A stretch of DNA of 64,000 nt from Ktedonobacteria bacterium brp13 (GCA_015099395.1 AP024096.1:5993485-6057484), one strand, 5' to 3'; numbered from the stretch's first letter, positions 17,076 to 25,513 are shown. Made by a program: numbers and translations. Notes: generated by a model from the sequence alone, not told the origin.

Positions 17076-17452
17076 GTTTTGAATGGAATCACTATCTTGA
17101 TTTATCTTATGATCTTACGACATCAGAAAATGCTAATATTAATCAAGAAGCAGCACAACGATGCGCAATAAGTAGAGCCTATTATGCTGCATTTTGCGAA
17201 TCAAGAAACTACTTACGCGACATCGATAATGAGACAAATTTAAATTCATCATCAGCACATTTCATAGTCAGTCAAAAATTGAAGGAGAGTAAAGATACAA
17301 CTAGAAAGCGCATTGGTGTAAATCTATCACGTTTACGCCAGCTAAGGAATAAAGCAGATTACCAAGATAGCTTTAACAATTTAGAAAATAATACAATAGT
17401 TGCTCTAAAAACTGCAGATTTGATATTCTCAGACCTGAACGATCTAAATTGA
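17072..17452 (+). CDS. HEPN-like domain protein
   Basis: 126 aa, all-helical by composition. It has AISRAYYAAFCESRNYLR, matching the first long helices of HEPN/UPF0332-type proteins. Near the C-terminus, IGVNLSRLRQLRNKADYQD is the counterpart of the HEPN R-x(4-6)-H motif, but the His is replaced: it reads RNKADY, as in UPF0332-like members. HEPN proteins are often RNases or their regulators in toxin-antitoxin and defence modules. Without the His, canonical RNase activity cannot be assumed. It is coupled by a 4-bp overlap to the preceding gene and ends the AT-rich operon. Confidence 0.75.
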   Translation: MSFEWNHYLDLSYDLTTSENANINQEAAQRCAISRAYYAAFCESRNYLRDIDNETNLNSSSAHFIVSQKLKESKDTTRKRIGVNLSRLRQLRNKADYQDSFNNLENNTIVALKTADLIFSDLNDLN

Positions 17453-17828
17453 TATATTTATAGATCCGTAAACATATCAATACAACTCGCTATATCAACA
17501 GTCTCCAATTGCTGAATAAATATATACCATAAAGTGGTTCAACCAGGCATAGAATATTCTCAACCAGACAAGGAAGAGCCAGAAAGCCCCATCCTTTTAA
17601 AGTGAGCATGAACGGCTCGTTATCTGTAATTTATTCTGCTTTGTCCCTACATTGCACTATTTTTGCCATTATAAATCTTGTACGATAATGGGGACATAGT
17701 TGCCAGGAGCGAATGGGGAAGATTTTCGCATCAATCGAGTTTAGTATATTGTTTCCTTTGCCAGAAGCCTGTTGTAGTGCATAGCAAAGGAATGCGTTTG
17801 CACTGAAAGTATGAATGGAGGCATGTAT
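17453..17828. other. Intergenic region right of the AT-rich cassette
   Basis: About 375 bp with no supported gene, terminator or RNA. Composition rises back toward the genome norm from about 17550. A GGAGG (17817-17821) directs the next gene. Confidence 0.5.
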
Positions 17829-18989
17829 ATGAGAGACGGTGGAGGAGGCTACCGTAGAGACGGCGGTAGCCGCTACGGTCGTAGCGGAGACGACCGTAGC
17901 AGCCGCTACGACCGAGACGACCGTAGCAGCCGCTACGATCGAGACGACCGTAGCAGCCGCTACGACCGAGACGACCGTAGCAGCCGCTACGACCGAGACG
18001 ACCGTAGCAGCCGCTACGACCGAGACGACCGTAGCAGCCGCTACGACCGAGACGACCGTAGCAGCCGCTACGACCGAGACGACCGAGACGACCGTAGCAG
18101 CCGCTACGACCGTAGCGATAGCAGAAGAGATGGCAGTAGTTACACTGGTGAAGAAAATTCATATGATCCACGTAGGGCGGATAGCAGGCCTAGAATGTTT
18201 GCTAGAACACGCGGTGGAGGTTGGCAATTCAATCATGTGAATCCAGATGGTGACAGTTTCCACACCGAGACGGGGCGCACTAGTGTGCCCAATGTGAGGG
18301 TTGAGACAGCAGATGGGACTCGAGTTACTTCGTGGGATTCAGCGTCAGAACCATACGACCGTACAACTACTTTGACAAATGCATATGGTGATAGAGCTAG
18401 TGTGAGTGCAGCGGGACCTGAGCTTGTAAGAGCTGAACTTGATATAGAACCACATTTGCTTTCTGTGGAGCACGAATATGACCATGAGAGATTTTCTTAT
18501 ACAAACAGAGACGAAGGCTATGAGGGTTCTTATGACACGCTGACGGGGACCGGTAGAGTGACTGCCGGAGGCCATGAGATTACTGCGAATCCCGATCAAC
18601 TTTCTTATGATGACAGAAGAAACGGACTCTTTGCTGATTATGGCAGGGAGAGAGTGACTGTTGCCAACGAAGAAGGTGGGTTTTCTTTTGACCGCCGGAC
18701 CGGTAGCACGACTGCACGCATAGGCACAGACAACTATGGTACTTATGACCCGGGGACCGGTGACGTGACTGCACACATAGACGGAGGCCATAGGTTGGCT
18801 GCGAATGTGCATGACAATCAATTTGTTTATACAAAAGGAGAGTATGGGGTTTCTTATGACGGGGCTAACGTGACTTTAAGAAACGGAGGCCAGCATAGTA
18901 CCTATTCACCTGGTGAACTTGCTGTGGAGGGCGCGGCGCTTGTGGCGCAGCGTCTATTTAGTAACAGCAGAGGCAGACGTAGACACTGA
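17829..18989 (+). CDS. Repeat-containing protein with DDRSSRYDR tandem repeats, unknown function
   Basis: 386 aa from ATG 17829, chosen because GGAGG lies 7 nt upstream; ATGs at 17811 and 17823 are worse placed. Residues ~21-95 contain eight copies of the nine-residue unit DDRSSRYDR, very polar and alternating in charge. The rest is beta-rich with repeating YD-x-x-TG-x-x-x-A and GGH-x-x-x-A units (TGTGRVTAGGHEITANP, RRTGSTTARIGTDNYGTYD, GTGDVTAHIDGGHRLAANV), like a beta-solenoid or YD-like repeat surface. There is no signal peptide and no membrane segment, so secretion is not supported. The opposite strand is also open across the repeat, which is a by-product of the 27-bp unit. Confidence 0.7.
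   Translation: MRDGGGGYRRDGGSRYGRSGDDRSSRYDRDDRSSRYDRDDRSSRYDRDDRSSRYDRDDRSSRYDRDDRSSRYDRDDRSSRYDRDDRDDRSSRYDRSDSRRDGSSYTGEENSYDPRRADSRPRMFARTRGGGWQFNHVNPDGDSFHTETGRTSVPNVRVETADGTRVTSWDSASEPYDRTTTLTNAYGDRASVSAAGPELVRAELDIEPHLLSVEHEYDHERFSYTNRDEGYEGSYDTLTGTGRVTAGGHEITANPDQLSYDDRRNGLFADYGRERVTVANEEGGFSFDRRTGSTTARIGTDNYGTYDPGTGDVTAHIDGGHRLAANVHDNQFVYTKGEYGVSYDGANVTLRNGGQHSTYSPGELAVEGAALVAQRLFSNSRGRRRH
17889..18113 (+). repeat. 27-bp in-frame tandem repeat
   Basis: Unit GACGACCGTAGCAGCCGCTA followed by CGACCGA. Seven contiguous copies (17889-18077), a 9-bp spacer encoding DDR, then an eighth copy (18087-18113). Copies are nearly identical; copy 2 has CGATCGA. Such arrays expand and contract by slippage or recombination. 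Confidence 0.95.
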
Positions 18990-19141
18990 TCCGATAGATA
19001 ATTGTTGCGTACCTGATAACATGGACAGTGGAAAAACGGTGTTGAAAAGATCCGTGAGGGTGATGCTTTTCCCGTCCTTGATAAGTTACACAACACCTGG
19101 GACTTCGATCTTCCAGGCTGGATATTGCAGAGATCACGACC

Positions 19142-19174
19142 AGCACCTGGTTATATGCAAGCCAGGTGCTTTTT
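19142..19174 (+). terminator. Rho-independent terminator
   Basis: AGCACCTGG (19142-19150) pairs with CCAGGTGCT (19162-19170), followed by TTTTA. It is 150 nt downstream of the repeat-protein stop. Confidence 0.8.
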
Positions 19175-19456
19175 ACGGGATTAAATCCTGATTTACCCTA
19201 CTGGATAACCTGGCAATTATGGCGGCATGTTTGACAGCAAAGACTTTTTACAATGCTTTACAACCAGGCAGAAAAACAGACAAACAGACAAACAAATTTC
19301 CTCTTGAGCATCTACAACTACCTCATTACCAGTGTTTATCCCTAGAAATATGTGCTACAATAACACCGTTGCTTCTTACTGGCAAGTCTATTCCATTGTT
19401 GAACAGGGCTTCTCACAAGTCATTTTTTTGCTGCCCGTAAATTATGCATATAACTG

Positions 19457-19530
19457 CTTATCTGAAAAACCGAGTGCACAGAGTGCGAAATGCAAAGCAC
19501 GAGCGTAGGTGTGCAGAATAAGATCAGTGT
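19457..19530 (+). repeat. Dispersed repeat family 1, copy C (diverged)
   Basis: It reads CTTATCTGAAAAACCGAGTG, then CAGAGTGCGAAATGCAAAGC, ACGAGCG, and ends AGAATAAGATCAG. It keeps the order and ends of copies B and D but has lost the GTCGCG half of the inner hairpin. Confidence 0.6.
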
Positions 19531-19570
19531 TTGAATGTAAATATGTACAATCTACAGCGGAGTCTGTTCT

Positions 19571-21271
19571 ATGTCCTGGTCCCAGCCTCAGCAAGCCGAA
19601 GATTCTCATGATCAAATGCCAACATTGGTGGGTAGTGCTATACAATTGCTGTGTGGTGAAGCCGGTGTCTTCGTTGTCTCCAACGATGCGTTCGATCCGC
19701 AAAGCAGTTCAGAATATACGTTATACAAGTTAGATAAGGCAGCACTCCCACTCTTACTTTCTTATACCCAGGAAGGGATGCAACCTAACTCGTTGCACCC
19801 TTTGATCGTTGAGACCCTGGACCCCACTATTGCTCTGCAGATGGGGCTCTCGAAGGATATGGTCGCCCGTCATGGCGTAGAATGTGGCTCACTGGCTCTG
19901 CACGACGACTATGGTTTGCTGGGCATGCTGCACTTTCTACGGAGCGCGACGCGACGCTCTTGCTTCGAGCGGCACAACGAGTCTGGCAATGATGGATTGG
20001 TAGAGGATGAGGATGTGGTGGATCTGGAGAGTGGTGAGAGCAGTGTGCGAGCAGAGGATGGAGAGGAGAGCGGAGGAGACGGAGAGAGCGGAGAGAGTGG
20101 AGAGAGTGCATTGCAGCTCTTTGTCGCTCAACTCGCAGCCAGTCTGCGTTTTGCCTTGCGCTCACAGGCGCTGGTCAAGGAGCAGGGACGCCTGGCGGCT
20201 ATCTTTCGCAATAGTAGTGACGGTATCCTGACGGTCGACCAGGCTTTACGCATCATCGACTTTAATCCAGCGATGGAGCGTCTGACCGGTTGGCGGGAGA
20301 GCGAGGTATTGGATCAGTTCTATATCAAAGTGCTGCGTCCAAAGGATCGTCAGGGGAATGACCTCGGTCTGCAGGATTCACCGATCCTGCTGGCCTTTGC
20401 CGGGCATGAGGCCGTCAATCGCGAGATGGTTATCTGCGCACGTGATGGGCAACGTTTTGAGGTGGTCGTCTCGGCTTCCTGTGTACGCTCAGTGCGTGGC
20501 GAACCGATCAATGGTATTCTGAACGTCCATGACCTGACGCGTGAGCGCCAGCAAGAGGAGCAGCGTTCAACCTTTATCTCAGTTATTTCGCATGAATTGC
20601 AGACGCCGATCGCGATTATCAAAGGCTATGCCTCAACGTTAGCACGGCCCGACGCCCGTTTTGATAATCGAACCCTGCGTTCGCGTCTGGTAGCGATCGA
20701 AGAAGAGACGGACCGGCTCAACAAACTGGTCGGCAATCTGCTGTATGCCTCGCGCATTCAAGCGCATGGCCTGCAGATGGATATCGTCTCACTGGACCTG
20801 GAGCGGCTCGTGCGTAGTGTCGTACGCCGCGTACAGGCACGCAGTGCCGACGTCACAATCTCGCTGTACTGTTCAGAACCATTACCGACGGTGATGGCTG
20901 ACCGCGAGCGTATCGAAGAGGTGCTCCAGAACCTGCTAGATAATGCCATCAAATATTCACCGGGACCGGGGAAACCAGATATCAATATTATCTGTAACTC
21001 CACCGGTGAAGAGGTGATTGTCAGTGTCAGAGACGCAGGCATGGGGATCTCCGTACGGGAGCAAGCGCAGATATTTAACCGTTTTGAACGTGTAGGTGAT
21101 CCACTGGCGCAGACGACACCGGGCGCTGGACTGGGTCTGTATATCTGTAAGGCGATAGTTGAGGCGCACGGAGGGCGAATGTGGGTTGAGAGTGCGTTAC
21201 GCCAGGGCTCAACCTTCTATTTCAGCTTGCCGCGTGAGGAGAAGGCCCAGTTACCGATGGTAGTTTTTTAA
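19571..21271 (+). CDS. PAS-domain sensor histidine kinase
   Basis: 566 aa, no membrane segments, so probably cytosolic. The N-terminal ~190 residues look like a degenerate GAF-type sensor, interrupted by an acidic low-complexity insert (EDGEESGGDGESGESGES). A PAS domain follows (about 210-325: IFRNSSDGILTVDQALRIID, FNPAMERLTGW). Then HisKA with ISHELQTPIAIIKGYAST (phospho-His 341) and HATPase with the N box NLLDNAIKYSP, G1 RDAGMGIS and G2 GAGLGLYICKAIVEAHGG. It should phosphorylate the OmpR-type regulator encoded 54 nt downstream. Its 3' end is tandemly duplicated (see 21225-21328). Confidence 0.93.
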   Translation: MSWSQPQQAEDSHDQMPTLVGSAIQLLCGEAGVFVVSNDAFDPQSSSEYTLYKLDKAALPLLLSYTQEGMQPNSLHPLIVETLDPTIALQMGLSKDMVARHGVECGSLALHDDYGLLGMLHFLRSATRRSCFERHNESGNDGLVEDEDVVDLESGESSVRAEDGEESGGDGESGESGESALQLFVAQLAASLRFALRSQALVKEQGRLAAIFRNSSDGILTVDQALRIIDFNPAMERLTGWRESEVLDQFYIKVLRPKDRQGNDLGLQDSPILLAFAGHEAVNREMVICARDGQRFEVVVSASCVRSVRGEPINGILNVHDLTRERQQEEQRSTFISVISHELQTPIAIIKGYASTLARPDARFDNRTLRSRLVAIEEETDRLNKLVGNLLYASRIQAHGLQMDIVSLDLERLVRSVVRRVQARSADVTISLYCSEPLPTVMADRERIEEVLQNLLDNAIKYSPGPGKPDINIICNSTGEEVIVSVRDAGMGISVREQAQIFNRFERVGDPLAQTTPGAGLGLYICKAIVEAHGGRMWVESALRQGSTFYFSLPREEKAQLPMVVF

Positions 21272-21328
21272 GATTTGCTTACCGCGTGAGGAGAAAGCAC
21301 AGTTACCGATGGTGGTTTTTTAAGAATG
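21225..21328 (+). repeat. 52-bp tandem duplication at the kinase/regulator junction
   Basis: Two adjacent 52-bp units, starting at 21225 and 21277, each contain CCGCGTGAGGAGAA, CAGTTACCGATGGT and GTTTTTTAAGA. The first encodes the last residues of the kinase and its TAA. The second repeats them untranslated and runs into the regulator's ATG. The copies differ at only a few positions. Confidence 0.9.
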
Positions 21329-22057
21329 GAACAGGAAGCATTTGATCAACGGGATATGACCATCCTGATCGTGGATGACGAGCCGCGTATCCGAGATTTT
21401 GTCCGTATGAACCTGGAATTGGAGCATTATCGCGTCCTGGAGGCCAGTAACGGTCAAGAAGCTCTCGACGAGCTACGCGAGAATCTCCCTGACCTGGTGG
21501 TGCTGGATGTGATGATGCCTGACATGGATGGCTTCGAGACCCTCAAAGCGATACGCGAGGTCTCAAACGTGCCTGTGATTATGCTCACGGTCCGACAGAC
21601 CGAGCAGGATCGCATCCATGGGCTCGACCTGGGTGCCGACGACTATATGGCTAAACCATTTAGTCCACGTGAATTGTTATCACGCATTCGCGCACTCTTA
21701 CGGCGTTCACTGATGGCCCCACCCTCGCGCAAGACCGAGATCGTCGTGGACCCTGATCTCACTATCGACTTTTCACGGCGAGAGATCATCGTTAGAGGTC
21801 AGAAAGTTGTCTTACGACCGACCGAGTATCGTCTACTCTATCATCTGGTGAGTAACGCTGGTCGCCTGTTGACGCATGAGACCCTGCTCTCAAAAGTCTG
21901 GGGTCGAGAATACCGAGATGAATCGCATTATCTTCGGCTCTATATAACTTATCTCCGTCAAAAACTAGAAAAAGATCCTGCACATCCACAATATATCCTG
22001 ACCGAGCGTGGCGTAGGATACCGTTTTAAAGCACTGGATGAGTCCGCAAAGCAGTAA
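21326..22057 (+). CDS. OmpR/PhoB-type response regulator
   Basis: 243 aa. Receiver domain: acidic pair in ILIVDDEP, phospho-acceptor Asp61 in VVLDVMMPDMDG, Thr in MLTVRQ and Lys in YMAKPFSPREL. C-terminal winged helix (about 140-240) with LRPTEYRLLYHLVSNAGRLL and LRLYITYLRQKLEKDP, ending in RGVGYRFK. It partners the PAS kinase immediately upstream. The ribosome site is unclear: the start lies in the 52-bp duplication, whose GAGGAG is 25 nt away. ATG 21356 is an alternative. Confidence 0.94.
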   Translation: MEQEAFDQRDMTILIVDDEPRIRDFVRMNLELEHYRVLEASNGQEALDELRENLPDLVVLDVMMPDMDGFETLKAIREVSNVPVIMLTVRQTEQDRIHGLDLGADDYMAKPFSPRELLSRIRALLRRSLMAPPSRKTEIVVDPDLTIDFSRREIIVRGQKVVLRPTEYRLLYHLVSNAGRLLTHETLLSKVWGREYRDESHYLRLYITYLRQKLEKDPAHPQYILTERGVGYRFKALDESAKQ

Positions 22058-22072
22058 GAGAAAGGATTTTTT

Positions 22073-23062
22073 ATGAATAAGAAGGAACGGGTCGAGGCAG
22101 CCCTGCGAGGAGAGAAAGTTGATCGCGTCCCGGTGAGCGTATGGGGACACGACTACGAGCGTGAGTGGAGTGTTCAGACGCTTGCGGAATCAACGGCTGA
22201 GAATTACAGTCGCTACGACTGGGATTACGCTGTCATCTGTCCGCGCAACAGCTATCTGGTAGAAGGTTGGAAGGCGAAATACTCGCGTTCGACGGAGAAG
22301 GACAAGCCACCGGTCTGTGATTACTCGCCGATCCGTAGCAGTAACGACTGGAAGCGTATCCGCCCCTTAGAGGCTGACTATGGAGCGTTGGGTGAGCATC
22401 TGCGCGTCATTCAACTGGTCAATCACGAGGTTGGCTATGATGCGCACTTCGCCATGACTCTGCTCAGTCCGCTGGGTGTTGCTCGCCGACTGGCCGGTAA
22501 TACCGCCGATCCCCTGCTGCTGACCATGCGTGAGGACCGCCGTTCGTTGCATACCGCGCTGCGCATTATCAACGAGACGCTGATCAACTTCGCGATTGCC
22601 TGTCTCGAATACGGTGCCAGTGGCATCTACTACTCGACCGACGACTGGGCGAGCGAGGGTCGCCTGACACAGGATCAGTACCGTGAATATGGTGAGCAGT
22701 ACGACCTGGAGTTCTTTGACGCCATCAAAAGTCGGAGCAAATTTACGATTCTGCACAATAGTGGCGACCATATTTACTTTGACATGCTCTCGACGTACCA
22801 GGTACAGGCGATTCACTGGCCCGCGCATCTGGAGGGGAATCCCAGCCTACAAGAAGGGCGTCGTCGTTCAGGCAAGGCCGTCATGGGCGGTATCAATGAG
22901 CAGCACCTCTTGAAGGGCAACTCAGTCAGCCTGATTCAAGACGAGATCGCCACAGTGCTTGGGCAGACCGATGGTGAAGGACTTTTGCTATCGACCGGCA
23001 AGCCGATATTGCCCGGAACACCCACAAAAAACCTGGATGCGATTCGACGTGCGCTATCTTGA
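22073..23062 (+). CDS. Uroporphyrinogen decarboxylase (URO-D) family protein
   Basis: 329 aa. It begins MNKKERVEAALRGEKVDRVPVSVWG, the standard opening of the URO-D/MtaA-like superfamily, and ends GGINEQHLLKGN, ATVLGQTDGEGLLLSTGKPI, the usual C-terminal barrel motifs. It is probably not HemE itself: the HemE N-terminal substrate motif PxWxMRQAGR is absent. Methyltransferase-type activity on a small molecule is more likely, but the substrate is unknown. AGAAAGGA lies 7 nt before the ATG. It sits 15 nt after the response regulator and may share its transcript. Confidence 0.85.
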   Translation: MNKKERVEAALRGEKVDRVPVSVWGHDYEREWSVQTLAESTAENYSRYDWDYAVICPRNSYLVEGWKAKYSRSTEKDKPPVCDYSPIRSSNDWKRIRPLEADYGALGEHLRVIQLVNHEVGYDAHFAMTLLSPLGVARRLAGNTADPLLLTMREDRRSLHTALRIINETLINFAIACLEYGASGIYYSTDDWASEGRLTQDQYREYGEQYDLEFFDAIKSRSKFTILHNSGDHIYFDMLSTYQVQAIHWPAHLEGNPSLQEGRRRSGKAVMGGINEQHLLKGNSVSLIQDEIATVLGQTDGEGLLLSTGKPILPGTPTKNLDAIRRALS

Positions 23063-23507
23063 CACTAACTGATGCGTTCGCTATACTCACACATAATTCG
23101 CAAATTGTGACAGGGTTGACGATATCGATTATGTTGATAGTGTTGACAGTGTGGGTGAGTATAGGCGAGCATAAGCGAGAGCAAGTCAGGTAGCAGAGAG
23201 TAGGGTTGGGATAGCTCGAAAAGTCTTCCTCTGTCTCCTCCATTCTTCTCCCATTTCCTGGTTAATAGATGGCAGTGAAGCGGTGGAATGGATGGGAAAT
23301 GTTGTATAGTATATATAACATGGGACAGTGAAAGCCGTAAGTTGCGCTGGTATTGTGGAGGAGGAGAAGGGCAAAAAGGGAGACGAGAAGCGCAAGATAA
23401 GAGATGCATCCTCGACTTCTGAACGGTCGCGGCGCTATCATGTTCCGACGAGCGCTTAATGACTCGCACCGAACCTGAGTGCTATTAGAGAGGGTACAAC
23501 GCGAGCT
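23063..23507. other. Intergenic region with a long imperfect inverted repeat
   Basis: 445 bp without a supported gene. TCGCTATACTCACAC (23078-23092) faces GTGTGGGTGAGTATAGGCGA (23149-23168) as a bulged long stem. It may end the URO-D transcript. A TATAGTATATATAAC stretch near 23305 may be part of the Nudix promoter. Confidence 0.45.
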
Positions 23508-24092
23508 ATGGAGCGATATCGAACTATGAGGGCGTATTCGGCGGGCGGAGTTGTCTTCCGTCTTGCTCCTGCAAGCTCTTCTGATATAGACTTTTCCGTC
23601 AATCATGGTCTGCTCAGCAGTACAGATGTTTTCGGCTCTGAAGGGAGCAAACAGAGTACTGAGAGTACAGAGCTGGAAGATCAGGCGACGATGGTTGCTA
23701 TGGAAGTTGCATTAGTAGGGCGCAGTCATGCTGGTATCTGGAGTTTGCCGAAGGGAACGCCACAGACCGGCGAGACGATCGAGCAAGTAGCAGTGCGTGA
23801 AGCTCAGGAAGAGACAGGTTTGCAGGTACGGCTTATCGGTTTCATTGGCAGCATCTCGTATTCTTTTGTACGTGAGCAGATACGCTACCACAAGCAAGTG
23901 CGACACTTCTTGTTGGAGGCCATCGGTGGTGACACTGCACTACACGATCATGAATATGATATGGTGCAATGGTTCTCTCTGCATGAAGCATGTCGGCATC
24001 TGACCTATCAGAACGAAGTGCATATCCTCTATCAGGCGGAAGAGATATTGCATCAATGGTTGCAGTATCAGCAACAGGAAGGGCAAAAGTAG
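23508..24092 (+). CDS. Nudix hydrolase
   Basis: 194 aa. The Nudix box is complete: G-x5-E-x7-REAQEETGL within GTPQTGETIEQVAVREAQEE, preceded by WSLPKG. An insert of about 35 low-complexity residues (SSTDVFGSEGSKQSTEST) sits between the first strand and the box. The late YHKQVRHFLLEA and VQWFSLHEA segments suggest a MutT/Ap4A-type enzyme hydrolysing an X-linked nucleoside diphosphate; the substrate is undecided. The start is uncertain (ATG 23508 or 23526). It heads a three-gene run with 4-nt and 1-nt gaps. Confidence 0.88.
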   Translation: MERYRTMRAYSAGGVVFRLAPASSSDIDFSVNHGLLSSTDVFGSEGSKQSTESTELEDQATMVAMEVALVGRSHAGIWSLPKGTPQTGETIEQVAVREAQEETGLQVRLIGFIGSISYSFVREQIRYHKQVRHFLLEAIGGDTALHDHEYDMVQWFSLHEACRHLTYQNEVHILYQAEEILHQWLQYQQQEGQK

Positions 24093-24096
24093 CTGT

Positions 24097-24459
24097 ATGC
24101 AACAGCAAAAGAGCTCACAACCCCGCTACTCATTGCCGCGTCGGTTGTTTTTTCCTTATAGTGGGGAGCGACCCCTGACGCATAGAGAGCAGCGGCGAGT
24201 CATCGTCACCTGGGGGACAGTTTTTCCGGCCATTCTCTATGTGTGTACATTGCCGCTGGTAGCGGCCTTATATACGGACGCATCCGTGCAGACAGTACTG
24301 CTGATCTCGCTGCTGGTGCTCCTGGGGGGAGCGCTTCTTTTTTCTTTGATGGCCTGGTTTGTCATATGGGCGGTCAACCAGACGGCGCGTCAAGTACAGC
24401 GAAGTAATGAAAGTCGTATTGCCCGGTCTGCAAGGAATAGCAACTCCAGCGGAGGTTAG
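24097..24459 (+). CDS. Small membrane protein, two predicted helices
   Basis: 120 aa, unknown family. A basic N-terminal stretch with HREQRR, then two hydrophobic segments (about 38-62 TWGTVFPAILYVCTLPLVAA and 68-92 VLLISLLVLLGGALLFSLMA). A basic Ser/Asn-rich tail follows. It starts 4 nt after the Nudix stop and ends 1 nt before the MEDS gene, so it is part of the same operon. Confidence 0.65.
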   Translation: MQQQKSSQPRYSLPRRLFFPYSGERPLTHREQRRVIVTWGTVFPAILYVCTLPLVAALYTDASVQTVLLISLLVLLGGALLFSLMAWFVIWAVNQTARQVQRSNESRIARSARNSNSSGG

Positions 24460-24460
24460 T

Positions 24461-25117
24461 ATGGATCTCAGTGTTGAAGGCAAGTCGGAGCGAATTCCCC
24501 CTGGATCGCACATCTGCCAGCTTTATAGTAAAGTTACCGAGATACCCGGCGTTACAGCTCGTCTGTTACGTGTGGGGCTCTCACTCAATGAGAAATGTTT
24601 GTTCGCAGCCGCGCCAGCCCAGATACAAGAGCTACGCGATGAGCTGACAAAGCTACAGGTCGACGTCGATGAACTGATTGCATCGGGTCAATTGGTGCTC
24701 TACGATGAGCGAGATACCTTTCTCGCCAACGGGAAGCGCTTCGATCCCTACTATTTGCTCTCGACGCACCAGACATTTATCGCGCAGGCATTACGTGAAG
24801 GTTGGAAGGCGGTCCGTATATCGATAGATATGGCCTGGTTAACCAAAGATACCGGGACTGCGGAGCAGATCTTGAAGTACGAAGCGGCCTCTGATGCCGT
24901 CTTCACTTTCCAGAATGCACCGATCATCGCCTTGATTCACTATGACCATAACAAGCTCCTGACCAGCCTGGCGGTCGAGATGCTCAAGCTGCATCCGATC
25001 TCGGTGGTCGGCAAATATATCAAGCGCAACCCCTATTATTTGAACTCTGAGCAGTATATGCTAAAGATTCTACGCATCAATAAAGAGAAGGCGAATAATA
25101 ACATTACATCGCTCTAA
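24461..25117 (+). CDS. MEDS domain protein (sensory, DcmR-like)
   Basis: 218 aa from ATG 24461, with GGAGG 5 nt upstream; the longer frame from 24359 is rejected. It begins near IPPGSHICQLYSKVTEIPGV, with LRVGLSLNEKCLFAA and GQLVLYDERDTFLANGKRFD, the pattern of MEDS domains (DcmR-type sensory proteins, related to the RecA/KaiC fold). NAPIIALIHYDHNKL fits the distal strand. No output domain is attached, so it may act through a partner or kinase. A terminator follows 70 nt downstream. Confidence 0.75.
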   Translation: MDLSVEGKSERIPPGSHICQLYSKVTEIPGVTARLLRVGLSLNEKCLFAAAPAQIQELRDELTKLQVDVDELIASGQLVLYDERDTFLANGKRFDPYYLLSTHQTFIAQALREGWKAVRISIDMAWLTKDTGTAEQILKYEAASDAVFTFQNAPIIALIHYDHNKLLTSLAVEMLKLHPISVVGKYIKRNPYYLNSEQYMLKILRINKEKANNNITSL

Positions 25118-25186
25118 TCCCTATACGTAACACCTTTCTCATTTGCATGCAAAGAAAATAGCGAGCGTATAAAGCACGCGTCCAAC

Positions 25187-25225
25187 AAAAAAGAGATGAG
25201 ATCATTATGGCCTCATCTCTTTTTT
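25187..25225 (+). terminator. Rho-independent terminator of the Nudix-MEDS operon
   Basis: AAAAAAGAGATGAG (25187-25200) pairs with CTCATCTCTTTTTT (25212-25225), with an 11-nt loop. Confidence 0.9.
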
Positions 25226-25387
25226 GCGCTGTAATGTATCATGCCACACTTATGAATTATTTAACAAAAGGATCACTAGAGATACTGCACACTATACAGG
25301 AAATGAAGCTAGCGCGCCTTAAGCCTCCCTCTCTTCTGAAAACGGCGTTTTCATCCTGGGTGGTGAACCTTTTTCATGATGGTCTTT

Positions 25388-25431
25388 GAGGCTCACCGGG
25401 ATAGGTTTTTTGGCCTATCCCGGTGAGCCTC
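25388..25431. repeat. Perfect 18-bp inverted repeat
   Basis: GAGGCTCACCGGGATAGG (25388-25405), an 8-nt loop TTTTTTGG, then CCTATCCCGGTGAGCCTC (25414-25431). A one-mismatch copy of the right arm recurs at 25885-25902. Confidence 0.9.
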
Positions 25432-25513
25432 AGAGAAGTAGATACATACTAACATCCATTATTATGTATATTGCATGCATTTAATACATATATCACTATC
25501 GACTGAAAAGTAC

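Larger units (their letters stand above)
18990..19570. other. Intergenic region between the repeat protein and the PAS kinase
   Basis: 581 bp. It has the terminator at 19142-19174 and repeat family 1 copy C at 19457-19530. Short open frames here (18913-19191, 19219-19440) lack ribosome sites and family resemblance. Nothing else is supported. Confidence 0.5.

Noticed and set aside
17689..18113. CRISPR array at the 27-bp repeats
   Set aside because: The units are directly contiguous without spacers and encode an in-frame peptide repeat, so it is a coding tandem repeat.
17731..18171. Minus-strand 146-aa frame rich in GRSGCYGRL repeats
   Set aside because: It is the reverse reading of the 27-bp tandem repeat in the plus-strand gene; the unit has no stops on either strand.
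22073..23062. HemE (haem synthesis uroporphyrinogen decarboxylase)
   Set aside because: The N-terminal HemE substrate motif is absent and no haem genes are adjacent; it is better described as a URO-D superfamily member.
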